Part shown: positions 6,449 through 13,085 of the stretch, in pieces
Position numbering within the stretch: the first letter of the stretch is position 1
How the letters are laid out: each line of letters starts with the position of its first letter
Source: Pararhodobacter sp.
GTDB lineage: Bacteria > Pseudomonadota > Alphaproteobacteria > Rhodobacterales > Rhodobacteraceae
Length of the DNA: 14,168 bases
Reading direction: 5' to 3'
Assembly (NCBI RefSeq): GCF_034676545.1
Contig: NZ_JAUCBZ010000001.1
Location: 1-14,168 of the forward strand
The notes under the pieces: model-generated
Told to the model about the DNA's origin: nothing
Database searches by the model: none
Seen by the model: only the letters and a program-made list of their open reading frames with translations
Program-made: the position numbers and the translations under genes

Positions 6449-7345
6449 ATGGATCTCCTGGATTGCATCCGTGCCTTTGTGGCGACCGCCGAAACCGGCT
6501 CTTTCACAGCTGCGGCTGAGCGCCTCTCCATGTCCAACCGGCTGACCTCGAAGTATGTTGCGGAACTGGAGCGACGCCTCGGCACACGGCTTTTACAGCG
6601 CACCACGCGCGCTGTCGGGCTGACGGCAGCCGGGCAGGATCTGCTCGCACGTGCGCCCGCACTTCTGGAAGATCTGGATGATCTGCTGTCCAGTGTCGCG
6701 GAAGATCCTGTGCAGCTTTCCGGGCATATCCGGGTTAGTGCCCCGATCACTTTCGGAGCGGTTTATATCAAGGGGATGCTTGGGCGTTTTCTGGCGCAAT
6801 ATCCGGGCGTGTCCGTCGATCTGCAACTGGATGACCGTTATGTCGATCTGGCGCGGCATGGGATCGACATTGCCTTTCGGATTGGCGAGCCTGATCTGCA
6901 ATCTCTTAAGGTGCGGCGTCTGGGTATGCTGGGCTCTGTTCTGGTGGCCTCACCCGGATATCTGGTCCATCGCGCTCCTCCTGTTCATCCCGCCGATCTG
7001 GCGACCCATGACTGCATCATCGACACCAATCGCCGTCATCCCCTGCGCTGGAACTTGTCCGCGAATGGCATGACGGAAACTGTGATCGTGCAGGGACGGT
7101 TTTCCGTCAACAATGCGCAGATTGCCGCAGAGTTTGCAGGTGAGGGCCTCGGGATCGCGCTTTGCCCGCACTTTGTGGTGAGCGGGCAACTGCAGGATGG
7201 AAGACTGGTTGCGCTGCTTCCGGATTATGAGGCCCCCCGGCATCCGCTGAACATGGTCTATCTGGAAGGACGCACGATGCCCCGCAAGTTGCGCGCGCTG
7301 ATAGAGTTCGCCGCAACGGATGCCAAGCATAGACAGTTGAGTTAG
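6449..7345 (+). CDS. LysR-family transcriptional regulator
   Basis: This 298-aa DNA-binding regulator has an N-terminal winged helix-turn-helix: MDLLDCIRAFVATAETGSFT, then AAAERLSMSNRLTSKYVAEL, LGTRLLQRTTRAVGLTAAG. A periplasmic-binding-protein-like effector domain follows from about residue 90 (GHIRVSAPITFG). The start is set at 6449 because MDLLDCIRAF is the normal LysR beginning; ATGs at 6398 and 6434 are in frame but would place the second inverted repeat in or at coding sequence, and none of the three has a strong ribosome site. It is divergent from the four-gene redox run and probably controls it and itself. The effector is unknown; an aromatic or quinone is a reasonable guess from the neighbours. 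Its stop abuts an IS481 remnant. Confidence 0.9.
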   Translation: MDLLDCIRAFVATAETGSFTAAAERLSMSNRLTSKYVAELERRLGTRLLQRTTRAVGLTAAGQDLLARAPALLEDLDDLLSSVAEDPVQLSGHIRVSAPITFGAVYIKGMLGRFLAQYPGVSVDLQLDDRYVDLARHGIDIAFRIGEPDLQSLKVRRLGMLGSVLVASPGYLVHRAPPVHPADLATHDCIIDTNRRHPLRWNLSANGMTETVIVQGRFSVNNAQIAAEFAGEGLGIALCPHFVVSGQLQDGRLVALLPDYEAPRHPLNMVYLEGRTMPRKLRALIEFAATDAKHRQLS

Positions 7346-7404
7346 CGGGTGTTTGATCTCCCAGTTTGATGGTGTGATATTTTCTTTGGAATGGAATGAG
7401 GCCT

Positions 7405-8361
7405 ATGGGGCAGCTTCCTCACGGGAGCGCCACGGCCACGCAAGCTTCGCGTGCAGCTGAGCCGGGAACTGGGCATCAATGCCAAGACAGTTGCAAAGTG
7501 GTGGAACCGGGTCACGGGCGAGGATATGAAGGCCGTGCCGCCTGAAATGCGCTTCACAGTTCCGACAGAAGCTGAAGAAGCGATAGTCGTCGCGTTCCGA
7601 CATCAGACCTGCTGCCCCTGGACGCTGCCTCTCCGCACTGCAACCGTCGATCCCGCATCTGATGCAATCAGTCTTGCATCGCTGTCTGCAGCGGCATGGG
7701 ATTTCGCGTTTGCCGAATGTTGAGGGTGATGAGCCCAGGCGTCGCAAGTTCAGGCGCGACCCGATAGGGTTTTTTCCATATCGACATCGCGGAAGTGCAA
7801 ACTGCCGAAGGCAAGCTCTATCTCTTTGTGCGCATTGAGCGGCCGTCCACATTCGCCGTGGCCCAACGCGTTGGAACAGCCGACAGGAGAGCCGCTTGAG
7901 AGTTCCTGCGGCACATGTTTGAGGCCGTGCCGTATCAGGTTCACACCATTCTCACCGAGACAACGTTCGGCGCGGCCACAACGGTATTCAGTTCGCAGAG
8001 CAGCCCCGGAACCGGAACAGCATCACTTCCCAGTCAATGCATTTCCACTTGATCTGCGAGGTCAACGGGATCGAGCGCCAGCGGAGCAAACCCAACTATC
8101 GTTGGACCAATGGGTGCAGGTCAAGCTTCTGTCCCGAACGATCAAGGACGCAACCGTCAAGCGCTTCCACGGCGACAGCTACGATCAACCGCGAGCGCAC
8201 CTCTCCGACTTCTTGGCCGCCACTAACTTCGCACGACGGCTGAAGACCCTGGGCGGGATCGCGACCTACGAAGTCATTTTCAAATCTGGACTTCAGAGCC
8301 AGACATATACATCATCAATCCAATCAATCCAATCAATCAGATGCCGGAATTGAAAACCTAG
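7405..8361 (+). pseudogene. IS481-family transposase, multiply frameshifted
   Basis: The family order can be followed across frames: MGQLPHGSATAT (7405), a helix-turn-helix part RELGINAKTVAKWWNR (from 7466), EEAIVVAFR, then in another frame SALQPSIPHL...LHRCLQRHGISRLPNVEGDEPRRRKFR (about 7635-7760), then HIDIAEVQTAEGKLYLFVRIE (about 7777), FEAVPYQ, NGIERQRSKPNYRWTNG, and finally RTIKDATVKRFHGDSYDQ with RAHLSDFLAATNFARRLKTLGG (about 8130-8260). At least four frame changes and an in-frame stop (TGA near 7897) break it. The catalytic core keeps the first Asp (HIDIAE), but the second Asp (normally TDNG) and the Glu (normally VERMN) are lost. It is a dead transposase, old enough to have several independent lesions. 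Confidence 0.85.
8314..8339 (+). repeat. Short 9-bp tandem repeat inside the dead IS481 transposase
   Basis: ATCAATCCA occurs at 8314-8322 and 8323-8331, followed by a partial third copy ATCAATCA (8332-8339). Related transposases have a single DPIHQMPG segment here; this one reads as repeated Ile-Asn-Pro units, so the array looks like slippage after inactivation. Confidence 0.7.
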
Positions 8362-9122
8362 GTAAGATTCAAGCCGCCATCTGACAGAAGAATTTCTCCT
8401 GTGATGTAATCTGCATTCAATAACATCATCACAGCTTGGGCGATGTCCTCGGGGCGAGCGGCTCTTTTCATCGGAGACTGCGCTTGCCACAGTGCCTGTG
8501 CCTCGGTCCAATCCGCGGTGAGTGGCGTGTCGACAAGACCGGGCGCGACCGCGTTCACCCTGATCTCGGGCCCAAGTGACCGGGCGAGAAGGCGCGTGAC
8601 GTGATTGAGAGCAGCCTTCGTCGCTGCATAGGGGATTGATCCGCCCTTCGGCCGCACACCGGCATGCGAACTGATATTGATAACGCAAGCGCGGCCATTT
8701 TTTTTGGCCGATTCACGTAAATACTTCTCGCTCAATGCGATAAGCTGAAATGGCGCGATGACATTGACTTCATATAGCGAGCGCCAAATATCAGGACTGG
8801 CTGCTGGAAGATCATCATGCGATATCAAGCCACTGATACCAGCATTGTTAATCAGAACATCCAGTCTGCCTGTGATGGCGATAGCTTCTGTTATGAGGCT
8901 GCCTCTTGCGTTCTCACATGACAGATCAGCTTGAATGTAAGCCGCGAAACCAAGTTCCGCAGCAAATGCCGCCCCCTTTTCGGCAGACTCTCTTGAATGC
9001 AGGATGACGAACAAGCCTTCATCCACAAGTCGGCGCGCTATCGCGGCACCTATCCCCGAGGTGGAACCTGTTACCAGTGCAACCTCGCGACCGGCCTCTG
9101 GCCGCTTCAGCAATTTTTCCAT
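8358..9122 (-). CDS. Short-chain dehydrogenase/reductase (SDR)
   Basis: This 254-aa classical SDR is a cytosolic NAD(P)(H)-dependent oxidoreductase acting on an alcohol/ketone pair; the substrate is not predictable. The cofactor motif TGSTSGIG is at residues 18-25, NNAG at 92-95, and the catalytic tetrad is Asn120, Ser152, Tyr165 and Lys169 (YAATK). The C-terminus GEILLSDGGLNLT is complete for the family. The ATG at 9122 follows AAGGTAGGGGG, an adequate ribosome site. Its stop codon (minus TAG, 8358-8360) sits inside CCTAGG, where the neighbouring IS481 remnant ends, so the insertion spared the gene. No operon partner is visible; upstream lies unassigned DNA and an IS3 remnant. It is probably functional. 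Confidence 0.88.
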   Translation of the reverse strand: MEKLLKRPEAGREVALVTGSTSGIGAAIARRLVDEGLFVILHSRESAEKGAAFAAELGFAAYIQADLSCENARGSLITEAIAITGRLDVLINNAGISGLISHDDLPAASPDIWRSLYEVNVIAPFQLIALSEKYLRESAKKNGRACVINISSHAGVRPKGGSIPYAATKAALNHVTRLLARSLGPEIRVNAVAPGLVDTPLTADWTEAQALWQAQSPMKRAARPEDIAQAVMMLLNADYITGEILLSDGGLNLT

Positions 9123-9372
9123 CCCCCTACCTTAAGAAGGTTGCCCATCTGGTGCAAAATAAAGAGGACATGCCATTTAGAAAGCGGTGGTGTCCATAGC
9201 CGGTCGAGACCAGCGACCGCGTTCGACGGGCCGCAATGCTCCAAATGGCGGGTGAGTGCAGCTCAGGAATCTGGTGCGGTACAGGAGAGCGCATAGGGCT
9301 TTCCTCCGCCACCCGGCCTGCCGAGGGGCTGCGGGGCATTCCGGCTGGGGTCTTTGTGCGGTAAGGGACAGT
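9123..9372. other. Unassigned DNA between SDR gene and IS3 remnant
   Basis: I recognise nothing here. Open frames run across it but match no family I know and have no ribosome sites. It should contain the SDR promoter near 9123-9180. The rest is probably the broken-down flank or lost 3' portion of the adjacent IS3 remnant. Confidence 0.4.
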
Positions 9373-9742
9373 AGGATATTGTCGGCAATCACTGCGCGTT
9401 CGCCATTATCCATGGGCTTTGCCCGTCGTCTGCATCGAGCTTTCATGGCATTCTGCGCATCAGCCACTCAATCCAGGTATCATGAACCTTTCGGACGCTG
9501 TGCGGACGACTGAGCCAAGTATGAAAGCCTGAGAGGGATACCTTCGCCGCCCTGCACAGCTATGTGAGGGGCCAGATGTGGCGGTGTCTGGTGATAAAGG
9601 TGAACCTCATATCGCCTCTCGTGCGAAAAAAGCTGCGGCCTTTTTGAGGATATCGCGCTCGGCCTTGAGGCGGGCCACTTTCTTCCTCAGGGTGGGCACC
9701 GTCAACTGCATCAGCCCGCAGTTGACCATGGCCGGGTAAGCT
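9373..9742 (-). pseudogene. Decayed IS3-family remnant (orfA end plus orfB start)
   Basis: This block matches the better copy at 12152-12630, in the same orientation. It contains the C-terminal end of orfA (KKVARLKAERDILKKAAAFFAREAI in one frame, HGQLRADA in another, so orfA is frameshifted), the ATGA overlap with orfB, and then orfB pieces SGFHTWLSRPHS and NAMKARCRRRAKPMDNG...AVIADNIL. About 110 bases present in the other copy (roughly 12255-12365) are missing. orfB also has an in-frame TAG at codon 17 (9560-9562). Both element ends are gone. It is a relic of the same IS3 type found at 11723-12849. Confidence 0.8.
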
Positions 9743-9798
9743 TGAATGCCTTGACGAGCAATCCACTTTCTAGCGGAAACATCACTGGTTCTGGCCTC

Positions 9799-10482
9799 TC
9801 AGCGGACCAGTATGCCCATTTCTGACAGCAACTGACCTGCCTGCTGGCGCGAGATGATGGCGCCCTTGAATTTTCTTGCATCATTGAGCTTGATCCCGCC
9901 CAGATCGGCACCTCGCAAGTCTGCACCTTCAAACCGGGCATCGACCAGATGAGCCTCCCTTAGGCTGCATTCATGCAAGACGGAATCTCGAAAATCGCAG
10001 CGAGACAGGTCGGCCATGCTGAAGTCTACGCGTTCCAGCACCTGTTTGCGAAAAGACATTGCCGGCAGCGCCGCGGCCGAGAGAATGCTTCCCTCCAGCT
10101 TGAGGGTCAGGGCAGCTATTTCGGAAAAGTCGGCGCCTGTGAGCTTGCAGTCGACAATTTCTGCTTCATTGAGCTTCGCCCGCCTGAAGTTTGTATTGTT
10201 GAAATCGCTGTTGCGCAGGATCGCTTCGGTGAGCTTGGCGGCCTCCAGGCTGGTGTGTCCGGCTCTACAACGCATAAATCGAGCGCCCTCCAGGTTGGCA
10301 CCATCAAATTTGCTGCGCACAAGTGAGGATGTCTCAAAGATCCACCCCGGAAAGTTCAGTCTGGACAGGTTCTGGCTTTCGATTTGACAGGATTTTAGGT
10401 GATGTGGGATTCCCGTTTCAGACATCACCCTGATGTCTTCTTCCATGAGAATGCGTTCAGAAATCGCTATCAGTTCGCTCAT
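9799..10482 (-). CDS. Pentapeptide-repeat protein
   Basis: This 227-aa protein is built mainly of A(D/N)LXX-type five-residue repeats, which fold into a right-handed square beta helix. Repeats run about residues 39-130 (for example FDGANLEGARF and NFRRAKLNEAEIVDCKLTGADF) and 148-200 (VDFSMADLSRCDF...ARFEGADLRGADLGGIKL), separated by a less regular stretch. The first 38 residues are not repeat, and the C-terminus GAIISRQQAGQLLSEMGILV is a helical cap recalling the end of Qnr/MfpA-type proteins. Qnr and MfpA protect or inhibit DNA gyrase, but most pentapeptide proteins have unknown roles, so no function is assigned. The ATG at 10482 has GGAG about 7 bases upstream; an ATG at 10515 lacks a good site. 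It is intact and lies alone among IS fragments, so it may be horizontally acquired cargo. Confidence 0.85.
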   Translation of the reverse strand: MSELIAISERILMEEDIRVMSETGIPHHLKSCQIESQNLSRLNFPGWIFETSSLVRSKFDGANLEGARFMRCRAGHTSLEAAKLTEAILRNSDFNNTNFRRAKLNEAEIVDCKLTGADFSEIAALTLKLEGSILSAAALPAMSFRKQVLERVDFSMADLSRCDFRDSVLHECSLREAHLVDARFEGADLRGADLGGIKLNDARKFKGAIISRQQAGQLLSEMGILVR

Positions 10483-10685
10483 GATTGTCTCCAGGCAGCA
10501 GCGCATATGCTTCAATTACGCGTTAATTACAGCGAAGAGGCCGCGCTCTAGCCGCATCTCCCATGCGCATCTCGTAGCTGGGATACTCTACAATCAGCCT
10601 ATGACCTGACGAGACGGAAAGCGCCCCGAGCACCGGTCAATGCATCGGCCATATTTTCTGGATTGTTCGAAAAACATATTTATGA
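10483..10685. other. Intergenic region upstream of the pentapeptide-repeat gene
   Basis: There are no coding signs. It should contain the promoter of the minus-strand pentapeptide-repeat gene; I could not pick a convincing -35/-10 pair. The right part is AT-rich compared with its surroundings. Confidence 0.35.
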
Positions 10686-10942
10686 GTATGTATTTACATA
10701 ATTCAGCTATCGGCCATTTGTACGCGCGAAAGCGTCTCGCGTATCGAACCTACCCGTCTTGAGGAGCTGCCTGCGGCCATATCGGATGTGCTTGCGGATA
10801 TGACAACGGAAGCGCCTGGACTCGGTGCCCGCCTGCATACGCTCACGGCTGCGAACCTTGCCGGTCTCTTGCGGCTGATGAACACCTATTACAGCAATCT
10901 CATCAAGGGGCACGATACACGCCCGGGAGATATTGATGGAGT
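10686..10942 (+). pseudogene. Fragment of a Fic-family protein N-terminal domain
   Basis: An open plus-strand frame reads ESVSRIEPTRLEELPAAISD from 10728, then RLHTLTAANLAGLLRLMNTY and YSNLIKGHDTRPGDIDG up to the next IS. MN-x-YYSNLI(E)GH(N/D)TRP is the hallmark of the N-terminal region of large Fic (AMPylation/toxin-type) proteins; in intact relatives the motif reads SNLIEGHNT and this copy has Lys for the Glu. Fic enzymes transfer nucleotide groups to target proteins through a downstream HPFxxGNGR motif, absent here. There is no usable start codon before the conserved part (a stop lies at 10683-10685) and the frame is cut at 10943 by an insertion sequence end, so the gene is broken at both sides. 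Family call moderately sure. Confidence 0.65.
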
Positions 10943-11722
10943 TGACCCCATTTGACCGGCCAGTCGGCGGTTGGGATTAAGCACTGCGCCTGATGAACTC
11001 GCGTGGGGAGCGGAACTTCAAGCCTGAGTGCGGGTGGACCTCCCAATAATCCTCGATCCAGATTGGGAGCAAGGCGAGGATGGTCTCGGCGTCGGGCAAG
11101 ATTGCCATCCGAGCGTAGTCGCGTTTCAGAGTTTTGACCAAGGCTTGCGACATGCCGTTGGATTCCGGGCCGCGGACCGGCGTGAAGAGCCGCGTCAGGC
11201 CTAGGGCTCGTGCCGTGTCAGCGGTATCCCTGGCGATATAGGCGCTACCGTTGTCGCAGTGTCATTCGACCGGATGAGGCACCTTGGTCGTTCCGAAGCG
11301 GCGCTCGACGGCGGTGACTATCAGATCGCGGACCATCTCACCGGAGACACCGGCTTGCGCGACCGCCGACCAGGCGATGATCTCGCGGTCGCAGGCATCC
11401 AGTACGACGAGGACACGGACCTCCTCGCGATTTCGGGCATGGATCTCCAGATGGTCCGAGCACCAGCACACGTTCGAGCGAAGCGCGATGATGATGCCGT
11501 CATGGGTGCGGCCCGGACGATGCGCGGTATGGCGTTCCAGCGTCAGGCGAGATGCTGCATGATCCGCAGTACCCGCTTGGCGTTGACGCTCGGCAGGCCA
11601 GCGGCGCGGCGTTCCCGGTTGAGGAGGGCCGTGACACGTCGATAACCATAGTTTGGACGCGCATTGACAATGGTCCGGATGGCGGGAAGGACCGCCGCGT
11701 CCTCGGCCTTGCGATAGGGGCT
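10943..11722 (-). pseudogene. Truncated IS3-family orfB transposase (second IS3 type)
   Basis: The minus strand encodes an IS3-type DDE integrase: SPYRKAEDAAVLPAIRTIV, NARPNYGYRRVTALLNRE, VNAKRVLRIMQHLA, TLERHTAHRPGRTHDG, NVCWCSDHLEIHARN, HCDNGSAYIARDTADTARAL, LFTPVRGPESNGMS and WIEDYWEVHPHSGLKF, ending EFIRRSA at 10977. It is dead: a one-base frameshift lies near 11566, a TGA replaces the expected Trp at 11262-11264 (VE-stop-HCDNG), and the catalytic Glu is Gln (SNGMSQALVKT instead of SNGMSEAF). The left terminus TGACCCCATTTGACC starts at 10943 and cuts the Fic fragment. The 5' part including orfA is missing, replaced at 11723 by another IS3 end. It differs from the IS3 type at 11723-12849. 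Confidence 0.82.
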
Positions 11723-11786
11723 TTGAGCTTCTGCCGGTTAGTTGGACACGTCGATAAGATCGTGACCAAGGAACTGGAGTGCAGAT

Positions 11787-11903
11787 ATGACGAGACGGAA
11801 GTTCAGCCGCGAGTTCAAAGTCGAGGCCGTGAGGCTGGTGACGGACCGGGGCGTTGCAGTAGCGCAGGAGGCCCGAGACCTCGACGTTGCGATGACCGGT
11901 TGA
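11787..11903 (+). pseudogene. IS3-family orfA, 5' fragment
   Basis: The sequence starts MTRRKFSREFKVEAVRLVTD, followed by RGVAVAQEARDLDVA, the helix-turn-helix half of an IS3 orfA, closely related to the intact orfA at 12495-12785 (MTRRIYSREFKTEAVKLITE). It breaks after DLDVA, where relatives read ESVLRRW, and hits a TGA four codons later. GGAG lies about 11 bases before the ATG. It is the remnant of a second, plus-oriented IS3 copy. Confidence 0.75.
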
Positions 11904-11905
11904 AT

Positions 11906-12498
11906 CCGCCTTGTGAGCCCTGGTTGGAATGATGCAGTAGGGTGGTGGGCCACCCGCGCCGCCAGAGCGCCATCATCAGCGCATACATCACCAGCGAGGC
12001 ATCCCGGTCAGCCTTCATGGACCAGCCCACGGCGCGCCGTGAAAAAAGATCCAGAACAGCTGCGACGTACAGCCAGCCCTGAGCGGTCCACATAGAGGTA
12101 AAATCAGCCAGCCACTTGCGGTTTGGCAGATCGGCCTGGAAATTGCGCTCAAGGATATTGTCGGCAATCACCGCGCGGTGGCCATTATCTCCGGGCTTTC
12201 CCCGCCGCCTCGGCCGGGCCTTCATGGCGTTTTCGCGCATGAGGCGTTCAATCTGGTGTAGCCCGCAGGAAAGGCCCTCCGCCAGCACATCACGCCAGAC
12301 CCGGCGGGCGCCATAGGTGCGATCAGAAGCGCTGAAGCTTGCCGGGATGGCTGTCACGAGCCGGACATCATGGCCCTTTCGGGTGCTGTGCGGACGATTG
12401 AGCCAGGCATGAAAGCCTGAGCGGGACACCTCCAGCGTCTTGCACAGTCAGGTGAGCGGCCAGATGTGGCGGTGTCTGGCGATAAAGGCGAACCTCAT
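11906..12498 (-). pseudogene. IS3-family orfB transposase, truncated and interrupted
   Basis: This is the catalytic half of the minus-oriented IS3 copy. The ATG at 12498 overlaps the orfA stop (ATGA) and reads MRFAFIARHRHIWPLT followed by TGA at codon 17 (12450-12448), where relatives have Trp. The frame then continues with VSRSGFHAWLNRP, DRTYGARRVWRDVLAEGLSC, NAMKARPRRRGKPGDNGHRA and RKWLADFTSMWTAQGWLYVA. The first catalytic Asp is present (ADFT), the second is Asn (HHSNQGSQ instead of HSDQGSQ), and the Glu-containing end is missing because homology stops near 11906. The same open frame continues into unrelated sequence to 11815. The transposase cannot be active. Confidence 0.8.
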
Positions 12499-12785
12499 AT
12501 CGCCTCGCGCGCGAAAAAAGCGGCGGCCCTCTTGAGAATATCGCGCTCTGCCTTGAGGCGGGCCAGTTCCTTCCTCAGGGCGGCAACCTCAGCCGCATCG
12601 GCCCGAAGTTGGCCATGGCCGGGAAAGGCTGTTGCCGGCGCTGAAGCCTGCTCCCGCACCCAGCGGCGCAGAACGCTTTCCCCAACTTCCAGATCACGAC
12701 TGGCCTGGGCGACTGAAACGCCATGTTCCGTGATCAGCTTCACGGCTTCGGTTTTGAACTCACGGCTGTAGATGCGTCTTGTCAT
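12495..12785 (-). CDS. IS3-family transposase orfA, intact
   Basis: This 96-aa DNA-binding subunit of an IS3-type transposase has a helix-turn-helix at residues 1-45 (MTRRIYSREFKTEAVKLITE and the following VAQASRDLEVGESVLRRWV) and a heptad-like C-terminal helix (VAALRKELARLKAERDILKRAAAFFAREAI) typical of orfA dimerisation. The ATG at 12785 is preceded by GGAGAGCAGAAA, a good ribosome binding site; the frame extends upstream to 12833 through the element's leader, which is unlikely to be coding. In IS3 elements orfA is normally joined to orfB by -1 frameshifting. Here orfB is broken, so the OrfA protein, if made, would act alone as a regulator or be inert. Confidence 0.8.
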   Translation of the reverse strand: MTRRIYSREFKTEAVKLITEHGVSVAQASRDLEVGESVLRRWVREQASAPATAFPGHGQLRADAAEVAALRKELARLKAERDILKRAAAFFAREAI

Positions 12786-12849
12786 TTTCTGCTCTCCGGT
12801 TCCAGGGCACGATCTTATCGACGTGGCCACCAATCCGGCAGAAGCTCAA

Positions 12850-13073
12850 GGGTCCGCATTCGAGAGAGCTATGGGACGGATGCGTTATGGGAGGCCTATC
12901 GGGATGGCTTAATTGAAATTCAGGCGGAAAAGCCGGGTGGGGTAGATCGGCAACCGCCGGCAGAGGGGACTTTGCACGCGCTCTGCGTGAGCTACTTTGA
13001 GAGTGGCGACTTCAAGATCATGGATGAAAAGACGCGCAATGTTCGACGTTTAATCCTTGAGCGTTTGAGCTAG
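12850..13073 (+). pseudogene. Phage-type tyrosine integrase, N-terminal fragment
   Basis: The frame reads VRIRESYGTDALWEAYRDGL, then EGTLHALCVSYFESGDFKIM and DEKTRNVRRLILERLS. This matches the beginning of tyrosine recombinases: an arm-binding strand (RVRIREPYG type) followed by the SAM-like core-binding domain (an LCxxYxxSxxFK..D..T...RRLILE pattern). The catalytic Arg-His-Arg-Tyr domain is absent. Its 5' end is removed by the IS3 end at 12849, and its 3' end stops at a TAG made of the TA target plus one base of the IS630 element. The uninterrupted site would also read TAG (see 14125-14127), so the gene was probably already out of frame. It points to a former phage or genomic island. Confidence 0.65.
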
Positions 13074-13085
13074 AGCATTTTTGAC

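Larger units (their letters stand above)
7346..8362 (+). mobile_element. Degraded IS481-family element
   Basis: The whole space between the convergent lysR and SDR stop codons is filled by one decayed IS481-type element. The right end runs into CCTAGG (8357-8362); the left end, near GGTGTTTGATCTCCCAG (7348 on), resembles the inverted right end (GGTTTTCAATTCCGG) only imperfectly. IS481 itself targets NCTAGN. GTTAGC at 7341-7346 may be the mutated partner duplication. Exact ends are uncertain. Confidence 0.7.
11723..12849. mobile_element. Chimeric IS3-family structure with two 5' ends in inverted orientation
   Basis: The left end (plus strand from 11723) and the right end (minus strand from 12849) both begin TTGAGCTTCTGCCGG and continue with the same leader, including CACGTCGATAAGATCGTG, into an orfA start (11787 plus, 12785 minus). 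The left copy stops within orfA near 11897. The right copy runs through orfA and most of orfB, then stops near 11906. No 3' terminus of either copy is present. I see no convincing target duplication outside the ends. Confidence 0.72.

Noticed and set aside
8314..8339. Possible CRISPR-like repeats
   Set aside because: The 9-bp units are directly adjacent with no spacers and lie inside a transposase pseudogene.
7826..8353. 175-codon plus-strand frame as a stand-alone gene
   Set aside because: Only its last third resembles a protein (the IS481 transposase C-terminal part); the rest is out-of-frame transposase sequence.
9177..9467. 96-codon minus-strand frame as a gene
   Set aside because: Its first part is a piece of IS3 orfB and the remainder is unrecognised sequence with no start of its own.
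11259..11645. 128-codon plus-strand frame
   Set aside because: Antisense to a well-recognised IS3 orfB remnant.
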